64,000 bases of DNA from Tetrahymena thermophila SB210. Its lineage: Eukaryota; Ciliophora; Oligohymenophorea; Hymenostomatida; Tetrahymenidae. The translations under genes and the position numbers were made by a program. The stretch lies in NCBI RefSeq assembly GCF_000189635.1, contig NW_002476236.1:248001-312000 (forward strand), written 5' to 3'. How positions within the stretch are numbered: the first letter of the stretch is position 1; the number at the start of each line of letters is the position of its first letter. This document shows positions 24,301 through 35,731 of this stretch, piece after piece. The notes beneath the pieces are model-generated. The model did no database searches. It was given only the letters and a program-made list of their open reading frames with translations, and had not been told where the DNA came from.

Positions 24301-26683
24301 GAGTTTTAATCTTCAATGAATTCGTTAGAGAGTCAAATTTAGGATTAAAAAGTTAAAATTGATATAATTAATTAGGAAATAAACAAGTTATAAATTTAAG
24401 ATAAAGAAATGGAGTAAGATATACAAAAATTAAATAACTAATTAGAATAAAGCAAAAGTAATTGGTAAGGTGAGGATAGCAGTTTTTTGATATAAATTCA
24501 ATAAATTAGCTTAAGTTAATAATCAATAAAATAATAAATTAATGATTTAAATAAAAATCTTTATAATGAAATAAATTATTTTAACTCCCTTCTCTCTGGA
24601 GATCCTAGTGAAGATTAAACTTAGTATTTTTTATAAAATAATTCATAATATTAGGATTCTTCTCCTTAAATTAACAAAAAATTGACTCTGAGAAATAAAT
24701 CTGAATCTCTTTATTCTAAAACTTTTTCTCTAAAAGATTTAGATAAAAAAAATTATAAGAAGATTAAAACTAAATTTGATATCTACCTGATCGAAAATAT
24801 CAGATAGTTTATTAAATAAGTTTACTTTGATTATAATTTATAAAACTCTAAATTATCTTACTGGTAAAGCAATATAGATCCTGTGCTTTAAGAAAGAGGA
24901 ATTGAAATTCAAAAATAAATTATCCCAAATGGGTTGTTTTTTTAAGAAATTTGTAAATAAATTGGTGTAGAAAGTAAACCTTCTGAAAAAATAAATTTAT
25001 TTGACTTCGCTGGCAGCACAAGCATAATAATTGTAAAGCCGTTTGTAAAAATTAAATAATATGTAAATAAGTAATCTACTATCTATTAACTTGAAGAAGA
25101 CTTCGATAAGAATTTGTCTTCTCATTTATTCATGGTGACACAGTCAACAATAGACCTAAAATTTTAAATATCGTAAACTTACAGTAATGTTATAAATGAG
25201 TATAAAATCAACTCTTAAAAAGATAATGATCCATCAGCTTTAATTGAAAAAAGTGAGGATGTTTTGTAATCAAAAAGTGCAATTCCTTAACACCATTCAT
25301 AAGAATAATAAAATAAAATCCTTTTAGGTATGTAACAAAACATTTTATATTGCTAACTTAAGTAACTGTATGAAGAAAATCAATATAGCTAGATTATACA
25401 ATACCAAGCTGAAATAAATTAGAAATTTTATCCTCTCTAAATAGAAAAATGCAAAATATTAATGTTATTATTTTCGATATATGTTAAAATTGGAAACATT
25501 TAAAAAGCTGAAGAAATCTTTTAATAAATCATGCTTAATATTGATTATAATTATGGTAATTTTTTTAGAAACTTAAATTGTTATAAAATAAAAATAATAA
25601 TTTAATAGGAAAGGATAGTATTTAGCTTATTTAATCAATTGAAGAGTTGAGTAATTTTTACATTAAAAAAAAATAATTTTCCTAAGGTTTAGATTACTAT
25701 TTTTAAATTGAAAATATATTGACAAACCAAGTAGGATATAATCATCCAAAAGCTGCATTTTGCTCATCAAGTAAATTTACTTTTAAACACACATTTTTAT
25801 ACATAAAAAAGAATTCTAATTTTTTATATTTAATTATAATTATAAATTTAAGTGATAGCTGAAATATTTTTGAAAATTGGTGACTCGGTAAAATCTATTT
25901 AATATTATGAAAAAAGTTTGGATTAATATATAGACTTTGAATAAACGTACTTTTATTCCATAATTGATGTCTTACTTAAATTGAGTGAGCTATACTATGA
26001 GAAATGTAATAAAAAGTTTATTTTTATTTTTTTTGTAAATATCAGTTTAATTTTTTTTAAAAATAGTTGATTTTATGAGATCTGAGGATAAATCCTAAAA
26101 AGCACTCTAGCTATATTACATATATAAAAAGAATTAAAATATTTAAGATCAATAATCATTAGATTATGCTTTTTTGAAGCTTCTTAATGTTTCAATGAAA
26201 TTGATGCTCTAAACAAAAAATTTTGATTAAAAAAAAATAATGCTATACACTTAAGATTTTTGGTTAATTTGTCTTTAAGTAGATATCTAGAGCTACCCTG
26301 AACTAGTAGGAGAAAGTTTTATGTTATGCTTAATATTAAACTTGATAGAAGCTGATTATAAAGAGAGGTATTATTTTGTTGAATTGATCAACCAAATCAA
26401 TTTATACAAGAATACCATCGAAATATTAGAGGATAGTAATGAGAATAAGCAGCAAGCAGAGTTTGAAAGAATAAATGTTTATTTTTAACAATTTTATTAA
26501 GAAATAAAATCTAACCCGCTCATTTGCTAACTAATATCCACAATACTAAGAGTTTATTATAGAGAGATAAGCTAAATAAGGCCTCATTTTGACATAAAAT
26601 GTTATCTTTAAAACTCTAATAACTTTGAATACATTAGCAAATATCCCTAAATGCTTAATAAGTAAACTATTTAATAATTTTGA
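21368..26683 (+). CDS. CLU1: CLU (clustered mitochondria) family protein
   Basis: In other eukaryotes CLU proteins bind mRNAs for nuclear-encoded mitochondrial proteins and keep mitochondria dispersed. ATG 21368-21370 (MSQGQKQQQRTQNG) begins a Q/N-rich N-terminus. A strongly charged coiled coil follows (about 22430-22650; ERKKMEENERLKKEQEEKE). The CLU core begins at TAWNYQWMRSIEEN and runs through FAFIETCQNYLKEI, CYHLQNILFKVVFYN, NNKQYIIDLELSNYLL and FRQYLKKYGIKCSELFELIPYL. An eIF3-p135-like part follows (FFQEICKQIGVESKP ... IIIVKPFVKI). C-terminal TPR-like helices include IGNIQKAEEIFQQIM and NFYIKKKQFSQGLDYYFQI, with VGYNHPKAAF. Stop TGA 26681-26683. Seven or so introns, including 21786-21865, about 22658-22708, about 23108-23173 and about 25769-25853. 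Divergent in detail, so the assignment rests on domain order. Confidence 0.75.
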
Positions 26684-27365
26684 TTTAATAAATACTTTTT
26701 TAACATTAAACATTTTTTTAATTTAAAAATATTAAGAGTAATATAATTTGCAGAAATATTCGCAAGTGTTATTGGCTTTGGCTAATGTAAATTATTTGTA
26801 TCTTTCGACTATGATTTCTAAAAATTTATGTGAATATGCATTAATTAAACTCAAATTAAAATCTTTAAAAAATATCAAAAAAAATCAAGATTGTTGAATT
26901 AAAAAAATAAATAGCAACAATAATTAAATATTGGCTTACAAATAATATTTTTTATAATTTATAATTTCAATAGTATTAAAAATTATCTATATTTTATTCA
27001 TATGTATGCTTTATTCTCATTTTATTTCAACTCCTACCATATTTTTATTGCTAATTTTTTTAACTCTATTAGTTTCCTGCTTATTATAAATATAAATTAT
27101 TTATTTATTTTATTAAAAATCTAAAAATTTTATTGAAATATTTTTACAAAAATAAATAAATAACTTTTTTATTTGGATATTTATTTATTTTTTTGATGAT
27201 TTATCATAATAATTTATTTAGTAATATATAATTAATTTATTAATCAAAGCCTATTCTAATTTTGTTGAATTTTTTTAATTTGATAAAAAATATTTTTAAG
27301 ATTAATGTACTATAAGTAATCCTGTGATAAATTTATTACAAATTAAATAGTAAAAATACTATAAT
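26684..27365. other. intergenic between convergent genes
   Basis: About 680 bp of A/T-rich DNA between two 3' ends. Nothing recognised. Confidence 0.65.
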
Positions 27366-28881
27366 TCATTTTATGTAACAACTTAATTTCTTAAGCAATA
27401 AATTCTTTGTTTCAATTTCTTTATCCATTTTGTGCTTCATATCAATAAGACTTCTAGCCTTTTCTTTTTTAAGCCTATCATTATCCCACATGATAGTGTC
27501 AATTCTCTTTTCATAAGCCTTTTTCATTCTTTCAAACTATTAAATTAAAAAAAAATTGTTTCACTTTTTATTAATATCGAAATGAATTATTTTGATATAC
27601 CTCTTCTTTCAAAGCATCTTCATAAGTATTCAAGGCTTCTTCTTAACTAGCATATCTTTTGCTAAAGTTTTAGAATAATATTTCTTTTTCTTATTTTAAT
27701 GTATTGACTTTTTCTTGTAAATCGAAATACTGTTCTTAAATATTTTCCATTTTTATTTTTGTGTCTTCAAGTTTTTCTTTGAGAGAAATATTTTCTAGCT
27801 CGTGCTCGCGTATACGTTATTCATAAAAAACTTTAGTTTCGTCGATCAAGCCAGTCCAATAGCTTGGATTTTCTTTAAAGCTATCAGGTGTCTTTCCTAT
27901 AATTTTTTAAACACTTTTATCACTTTAAGCTTGTTGGGTTGCTTAAATCAGTTCTTTTTGCTACTATTCAATTTTTGTTTCTAAATCAACTATTTTCTCA
28001 TTTAGCTCCTTAATACGAAAATCTCTCTTACGGATAGTTTCCTTTAGTTCTTTTATGCTTGATTCTAATATTGTAAGCTTATCATTTTAGTTGTCAGTCA
28101 TAAAAGTTCCTGTTTATTTAGAAGCTATTTTCTTAGATGCACGAATAAGTGAAGCAAAACGTTCCATATTCGCAAAGCAAATTGAGAATTTAGAAAATTA
28201 ATACTAACCTTGTCCTGCTATCATTTTAAGTTTAGAAAGTTGATTTGCTTAAGGTTCATCTTTTACCAAATTTGAATAAGTATCATCATATCTCATTAAA
28301 GAAACCATTTCAAATTCAGTAAGCTTATTAGCTACTATTTCAAATATTAAACAAAGCTTATATAACTTTTTAAGAGCCTCTTCTGTATTTCCTTTTTAAC
28401 CTAAAGCTTCAGTAATTTTGTTAACATCTAGATCTGCTTTCACTCTTTTATCAAAACTTTATTTGATATTACTATCACTGAATTAACCTAACCATTTTTT
28501 GAGAGTAGTTTGATAACCTTTTCCAAATTCGATATTGCCACTTGATCTCAATTTATTATCAGGATCTAATTCATTTAACTCTTCCTAAACCTAAAGCAAA
28601 TCTGCTTTGATTGTGCTAGCAAATGCAAATTCATCTTATCCCATAGGGAATAAATTTAAAGAATATAAATTGTCTTCATTAAAAAATTTGCTTTCTCCTA
28701 AATTTGTGCTACTTCCAGAGTTTCTATCTCTTGAAGATGGACGAAAACCTTATCCTGATATTCTCATTTTTTGAGTATTAATAGACCCTGACTAAGAAAA
28801 TCCATTTGATTATCTTAATTAGCTATCATTACTTGAAATATTTGAGCTAGGTTTTTTGATAATGCTTTTATTCTAATCCAT
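27366..28881 (-). CDS. uncharacterised coiled-coil protein
   Basis: Not recognised. ATG 28879-28881 (MDQNKSIIKKPSSNISSND) opens a disordered N-terminus. A folded-looking helical region follows (FGKGYQTTLKKWLGQF, ALKKLYKLCLIFEIVANKL, EFEMVSLMRYDDTYSNLV). After an intron near 28165-28210 comes NMERFASLIRASKKIASKQ and a long coiled coil (ESSIKELKETIRKRDFRIK, HELENISLKEKLEDTKIKM). After a second intron (about 27540-27600) it closes with FERMKKAYEKRIDTIMWDND and ends ...LLLKKLSCYIK at TGA 27366-27368. About 460 residues. The GKxPDSFKENPSYW segment between coils may be a conserved insert. It faces the MFS transporter gene head to head across 1.1 kb. Confidence 0.65.
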
Positions 28882-30021
28882 TTAATATTTTTGATCGTCT
28901 TCTTTAATGCTATCCTAAATTCTTTTTATGCAATTTAAAAATATAAATAAATATCTTAATTTGATAAACAATATTTACTTTTTTAATTTTAATTTAAAAA
29001 AAAGTAGCTGCTATTATTAAATTAATTAAAAAAAATTGTAACAATAAAGAATTTTCCTCTTCTTTATTATATATTTTTAAAAATTTAAACAATTTCCAAA
29101 TATAATTTACTATCTATCAGAAGTTTATCTATCAAATTTTATTAAAAATTTTTCTGATTCTATCAATTTTATAGCTACTTAAGTATAAATATAAAATAAC
29201 TAATAGTTGGTTTTATTTTAAAGTATTTCCACAGTTACTTTTGGAAGAATTATTAAAAAATTTTTTTAAATCATTTGAATTTCACCAAATAGAATATAAA
29301 AATTAGTTTATGAGTGGATCAAAAATCAATTCAATACAATAAAATATTTAATCGACCATTAAACTACGAACTCAACATATAGAATTTTAAAATAAAAAAA
29401 TATTCTGAATATTAACATTACTGGTCAATTAAATTAGTTCCATTAAAAAAATATATATTAAAAACTCTAATTATTTTTTCATTTTTTATTAAAAATGTTT
29501 ACTATTTGATTGAAATGTACTAATTCTATTTAATTTTCAATTATTATATTAAATTAAAATGTTTTAAATCAAAATGCTCAATTAATGAAAATTGAATTAT
29601 TATTTTTATTATTAAAATCTTTGTTGTTTTAGATTAAATAATAATAAAATGAATCTAAGAAGTAATACATGCTATGCTAAACGCTTTATTTATAGAGAAT
29701 ACAAAAATTAAGTAAATTTTATACTTTTATTCTATAAAAATAAAAGATAAATAGAATCTAATTAATATATAAAGTAGTAAACTCAAGAAGGTATTTATTT
29801 ATTTACACTTTTATAGATACCTAGATTTGAAGGAACTTTTAAAAATCTTTAAAATATTCAATAATTTTACTAATCCAAAAATATACTTATAAAATCTTAC
29901 TTTTCTTTACTTATAAAAAATATTATTTACAAAATTTGATTTCAATACAAATTATAAATAATAGCTTTAATTTTTATTTTTTATTCAGAAATAAGCCAAA
30001 AATAAAATAAAACCAATTAAA
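28882..30021. other. intergenic between divergent genes
   Basis: About 1.1 kb containing the upstream regions of the coiled-coil gene (-) and the transporter gene (+). Very AT-rich; no gene or repeat recognised. Confidence 0.65.
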
Positions 30022-31848
30022 ATGGATACTGAAGAAAATTAAGAAGAAAATACCTACAAATCATCTGCTTATATTTACTATTTAGTTGCTGCCACTTGTT
30101 TAGGAAGTCTTTTTTCGGGATATTAAATTGGTGTTTTCAATCAAAGTTACAATGCGGTACTAGATATTATGGATATTTAAGATGAAGATGACAGAGTTAA
30201 CTTTGAAGGTTTAATTACAAGCTTAATTCCTCTAGGAGGTGTTATAGGAGCCTATTTTTCTCATCATATTTTAAAAATTTACTCTAGGAAAGATGGGCTT
30301 ATATTAAGCGACATAATAAGTATAGTTGGTAAATTATCAATTATAATTAATTCAACAATTTCTACTTTTAAAAATTATTTTTAGATCTAGAAATGTATAA
30401 AATTACTCATAGATCTATTAGAATTGTCTTAAATTAATGCAAATTTTAGTTTTTAAAATGAAATTTTTATTTAAAATAGGCTGTTCTCTTTAAATATGTA
30501 TTTTTTCAAAATATCTTTTTATCCTTGGAAGGTTTATTAGTGGTTTATCTAGTGGTATTAATAGCTCATTAGTAAGCTTATTTATTATGGAAGTAGCACC
30601 AATATAAATGAGATAATAAGTCAGCACATTTCCAGTATTTGGTCTAAATTTGGGTACATTAATAGCATACTCTACAGGATTTGCACTTCAGTCGAATATT
30701 TATTCTGAAAAATAGATAATTTACATTTATGGATTTCCTATTATATTCTGTATAATTAGACTGATACTTTTAAAGTAAAATTGTCTTTAAATCTAGGAAG
30801 TAGCTTGTTTGTTTATAACTTTCTTCTAATAAAAATAGGTTCTTTTTAGTTGTTGATTCGCCTTATTTTTTTTTCGAAAATGGTGAGTTAATTGAAGCAA
30901 AGCGTCTTTTGGGAATTATCTACAAGGATGAATACATAGACCAAATATATCATGATTATCATTAAGTTTTTATTGAAAAATAAAAAAATTAGGAAACATT
31001 TCTTTCAGTATTTAATTATTAAAATAAGAAAAGAATTATTATTGCTATTTTGATGATGTATTTTTTGCACTTTGTTGGTGTGTCTCCGATTATGTTTTGT
31101 AATTTTTAAATTTGCTTAGGTTTATTTTAAAATTTCAATTTATTTAATAGACTCAACTAAGCTATTTAACAGATTTACAAATATGAATAGAACACTTTCA
31201 ATTTACTTAACTGTTATAAGTGGTGTTTTCCCTATTGTATGCTCCTTTATAAGTGGGTTTCTTTCAACTTTATATGGAAGAAAATCTCTTCTTTTTTGGG
31301 GTATGAATGGCTAAATTTTTATTACATTTACTTTTGTGCTACTCTCATATGTAGATATAAATGACTCTTATGATTAAACCCCTAGTTGGTTATAAGGTTT
31401 ACTAATTATAAATATAATTGCTTCAAGGTCTTATATAGCTTCAACTTATGCTCCTAATTCTCTTGCTTATGTGTCAGATATATGTGGTGACAAAGGAATT
31501 TCTATTGCTTTTATGTCATACTGGTTTTTTTAAGGTGTTGTAGGATTTCTTTTTCCTCAGTCACTCTTTTATATTGGATACCCTTTGACATTTTTAATTT
31601 TTTGTGCTAATAGTGTTCTGGGATCTGTTTTTGTAAATCGATATGTTAAAGAAACATAGGGATTAACTAGAATAGAAATAATGCTCTTATACAATCCTGA
31701 ATATGAATAGCAAATCAACTAAAAGCTAAAAGAAATGTATTCTCTAAAATAGTCCTTAATATATATAAACAACATAGATGCTAGATAATCTATGATGCAA
31801 TCCGTAAGAATGGAATAAGAAATGACAAATATTGCTGCATTTAATTGA
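30022..31848 (+). CDS. MFS sugar-type transporter
   Basis: A multi-pass membrane carrier of the sugar-porter type. ATG 30022-30024; the first helix region reads YIYYLVAATCLGSLFSGYQIGVFNQ, where the GYQIGVFN motif is the canonical sugar-porter TM1 signature. Next are LITSLIPLGGVIGAYFS, the loop-like LGRFISGLSSGINSSLVSLFIMEVAP (GR..G...G......Y.E.AP pattern), VVDSPYFFFENGELIEAKRLLG (the PESPR..L..G...EA equivalent) and GFLSTLYGRKSLLFWG (the D/xxGRR/K motif between TM8 and TM9). The C-terminus is cytosolic and charged, ending ...MTNIAAFN at TGA 31846-31848. Three introns: about 30332-30479, about 30777-30839 and a 31-nt one near 31120-31150. Substrate is not determinable; hexose or polyol are plausible. 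Confidence 0.85.
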
Positions 31849-32336
31849 AATTTTGTGGCTAGTTTCACTATTTTCAAAACATTTAGCTTTAGTTGATAAA
31901 AAATATTTTTAAGAAAGCTAAGATAATTAAAATCTTTTAATTTATGATCTATCTGTAAATAAATAAATATAATTTTAAATATAAAAATGGTATAAGCTTA
32001 ATTATTTATGTATAATAAAAATCCTTATGATGTTTAGTAAATATTATTAATTCATTTAAAAAAAGAAGAAAAATTTTTTTAGTTTAGATTAAAGCTTTAA
32101 AAATAATTTTAATAAATTTATTTATCACTGGAATTGTTAAAAAATACAGAGAAAAATAGAAAAATCACAGAAATATGATAGAACTTTAGAAGATTAAGTA
32201 GAGGCTATACTTAAAATTAAAAGAATACATACATAATAAATAATATAGAAGTTATTATATTTAGTTTAAATTTTTCTTAATTTTGTTATCATAAAGAATA
32301 TCTGCTTAAATTTAGCAAAAATAAAAGTAAAAGTAA
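31849..32336. other. intergenic, AT-rich
   Basis: About 490 bp between two plus-strand genes. No gene seen; contains the presumed promoter of the MOCS3/UBA4 gene. Confidence 0.6.
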
Positions 32337-34662
32337 ATGTCTTAGGTTGAAGAATAAAAGGCTGTCCTTGTATAAAAGATAGAAAAGCTTGAGGATCGTA
32401 TAAAGTATTTGGAGGCACTTTTAGAAAAAAATTAGATCCCATTTTCAAAGATCAATTAAGAATAGTAATCTAATTAAGTAGAGGTTGAATCAAAGTTAGA
32501 ATAATAGTAGGAAAAAGATCAAAAGGGTCCTTTGCATACAAATTTAGATGATCCTTTGTTGACTAAAGACACTATTGAGAGATATTCTCGCCAAATGCTT
32601 TTACCAGAAATTAAATATAAAGGTTAGAAGTTGTTACAAAACTCTAAAGTTTTAATTATTGGTGCCGGTGGTATAGGAGCCCCTGCAGCATATTACATTT
32701 CTGGAATGGGAGTAGGAACTATTGGAATTATCGATCATGACAATGTCGAAGAAAGTAATTTACATAGATAGATTATTCACAATGTAGAAAGAATTGGCAT
32801 GAATAAGGTATTTCAATTTATATCATTAATAAGTTTACTAGTATTAATAAAACAATTTTTAGGCACTTTCAGCAAAGTTGACAATAGAAAGATTTAACCA
32901 CAGAGTTAAAGTGAATACTTATTAGTTCTAGTTGACACCAGAAAATGCTTAAGATATTTTCAGTTAGTATGATATAATATTAGATGCTAGTGACAATCCA
33001 AAAACAAGATATCTTGTTAGCGATGCATCTGTTTTAGCCAAGGTAAATATAAATAATGATAGATAAGATATCTTATTACAAAATAGAATATTCAAAAATA
33101 ATTTATTTAATATAATGGATTTTTACAATATATTTTATTAAATAAAAATAAAATTTTTTGGTGGTGAAATTCTATATTTAACTTTAATTAACAAATTATT
33201 AAAAAATAAAAGAAACCTCTTGTTTCAGGTTCAGCCATAGGATGGGAAGGGTAACTTACTGTTTTTAATTACAAGAATGGTCCTTGCTACAGATGTTTAT
33301 ACCCAGAGTGCCCTAAAGCCGGAAGTGTATTGATTTATGTTTTTTATAAAAAAAAATAAAATGCTATTATTTAAAATAGGTTAAAAGTTGTGGTGAGGCA
33401 GGAGTAGTTGGTATGATTCCTGGTATTATAGGTTTATTAGAAGCTGTTGAATGTATGAAAATTTTAATTGAAGCTCCTTAGGCTAAAGTTCTTTCCTAAA
33501 GAATGATCATATTTGATGGGTACGAAGGAACTTTTAAAGCCTTCCGTATTAGAGGCCCTCAAAAGTAATTAAAAGTTTTCTAAATAACCTCAAATTTAAA
33601 TTAATTAATTAAATATTTTGTTAAGCCATAACGCACTTATAAACTTTTTATATTTAAAAAAGGAATTGCATTAGCTGTGGTGAAAACAAAACAATTAAGT
33701 TTGTTAAGGATTATGATTATGATAATTTCGTTGGAGCTAGCTGCTAAGCATTTACTGTGAAAGAACATAATTTCAAAAATATTACATGGAAGGAATTTGT
33801 TTAAGTATTAATCTTTTCTTTTATTATTTATTTATTATAAATAATTGATTAAAAATTCTATTGAGATTCTAATAAGTTCATCAAACAAATAAAATACTTA
33901 ATTTATTAGACTTTTATTAGTTTAGTGCTAAATTTTTCAACTGATTAATTTGTTTCTCAATTAATTAGGAAAAAGAAAAAGGATTTTCTGATCAAGCCGA
34001 GTTTATTGATGTAAGACCTGAAAGCTAATATGATATAGTCAATATACCTCTTTTTAAAAATATTCCATATCAAGACTTGTAAGATTTGGATGAAGTAACT
34101 ACAAATAAATTTTATAATTAGTGATTTTTTCTCTTTGATTAAATAAAGTTTTTTAAACAGTATTATCAGATAACATTCATTCTTTAAAATAATTAATTTA
34201 TCCCTCCTATTCTTAATTTATGTTACACCTTTTATTTATTTGATATGTATTTACTTATATATGTATTTATTTATTTATTTATTTATTTATTCGCTTCTTG
34301 ATTGCTCAGATAATTTAGAAATATCAATCATCCTTACTTTTAAATTAAAATAGAATGCCCTCAGCAACTTATTAGGTGATAAAAACAAAAAAAGTAAAAA
34401 ATGATTTATTGTTCAAAGTTGTTCTTAATTGAAGTTTTAAATTTTAAATTTAGTATTCATTATGTGCAGAAGAGGTAATATGTCAAGATTGGCTGGAAAC
34501 GATTTGTTTAAGAAAGGCTACAAAGGTAAAATTAAATATTTTTAAATTAGTAAATAGTTCACAACTCATCAAAAATTTAATAAAAATTTAGATGTTTATA
34601 ATGTTGTTGGTGGTATTAATGAGTATGGCAGAGATTTTGATTAAAGCGTGCCTTTTATTTGA
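32337..34662 (+). CDS. UBA4: MOCS3/UBA4: E1-like adenylyltransferase with rhodanese domain
   Basis: Activates URM1 (and MOCS2A-type proteins) by adenylation and sulfur transfer, for tRNA wobble-uridine thiolation and molybdopterin synthesis. ATG 32337-32339 gives the short N-terminal coiled coil typical of this family ([19 protein letters not shown]). The ThiF domain follows: [17 protein letters not shown], the nucleotide loop [40 protein letters not shown], zinc ligands CYRC and CISC, and a conserved Cys in [16 protein letters not shown]. The C-terminal rhodanese domain has active-site loop CRRGNMS and ends [22 protein letters not shown] at TGA 34660-34662. Seven or so introns; the largest (from about 34101) contains a TTTA microsatellite. 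The join before [14 protein letters not shown] was chosen for phase and could shift by a few residues. Confidence 0.92.
34257..34292 (+). repeat. TTTA microsatellite inside an intron
   Basis: Tandem ATTT units occur within the intron that separates the two halves of the rhodanese domain of the MOCS3/UBA4 gene. Non-coding. Confidence 0.7.
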
Positions 34663-35731
34663 TAGACTATATAAATTTATCAACATATTTAATCTGTGTT
34701 TTAATTTCCACAAATAAAAAGATATAAGAAAAATTATATTCGATGTATTTTATTTGGATTTTCTGTTTAAAGGTAAGTCAAAAGTATGTATTAAACATTT
34801 GTTTTTATTAATTCTCCGTAAAGCTTTTTAGGAAAAATCTAATTATTAATTTATTTAAATAAAAAGGATAATTTTGTAATTTTAATTAGGACTTATTTTT
34901 TTTAATATTTTAATCACTTACCTTACTTACTTAATTAATAAAAATCAAACAATCCGATAGCTCATTTTCAAGTTTTTGCTTGTTTATTTATTCACATTAA
35001 TTTAGCAAGTTTTCAAAAATAATATAAATCTGATAAATAATTACAAATATGTAAAAGGCTCGCTTCATTTTTTTGTGGAATATGGAGTATGCATTCTTGA
35101 CACAAAAGTAAGTGCAATACTAAATTACACTTTATATATTTTTGATAAAAGCCATAAAAAAAATTCATGGTTAATATCAGAAGATTTAATTCATTTTTGC
35201 AATAACGAATTTAAAAAATACAATCTTATATTCAAAATAAACTTATTGATGTTTTTTGATCTAGCCAAAATAATTAATTTTTTATTCAAAACAATGAAAA
35301 TATTTATTATATTTTATATTTCATAAATAATCGCATGTTATTGAAGGATAATTTAAAATAAAAACTCAATGGTAATTAAAGCAATTAATTTTACATATTT
35401 TTATATTATATTTAAAAAAGGTTTATTCATAGTTTTACAAGACTGGATAAATTACAATTATTAATTTATACAAACCATTTAAATAATGTTTAAATATGAA
35501 TGGTGCAATCAATTTTTTATTAAAGTATATTCCTACTAATCTTCGTTTATGATTAGCAGAATTAAACTATTTATGGAGAATGAAGTCATTCGTAAATTAA
35601 AAGAAATAAGATCTATGAAAAAGATTAAAAATCATAAAAATAAGTAATTTTAATATTAATTACAAGAATCAATAATACCATAAGCACATACAATATTCAA
35701 AAATCATAAAAAAATAGATAATAATATTGTA
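34663..35731. other. intergenic, AT-rich, with one doubtful ORF
   Basis: About 1.07 kb. A frame open from about 34990 to TGA near 35344 would encode a hydrophobic, Lys/Ile-rich peptide (…GSLHFFVEYGVCILDTKVSA…) but lacks a good ATG near its start and has almost no reassigned Gln codons, unlike its neighbours. I do not call it a gene. The rest is A/T-rich with no visible feature. Confidence 0.5.

Noticed and set aside
30022-31848. Plastid or bacterial origin of the transporter
   Set aside because: It has ciliate-code Gln codons and several introns, and the motifs are ordinary eukaryotic sugar-porter motifs.
34990-35344. Hydrophobic ORF in the intergenic region upstream of the N/Q-rich gene
   Set aside because: No good ATG near the start of the open frame, almost no TAA/TAG Gln codons unlike all real genes nearby, and a composition expected of AT-rich non-coding DNA.
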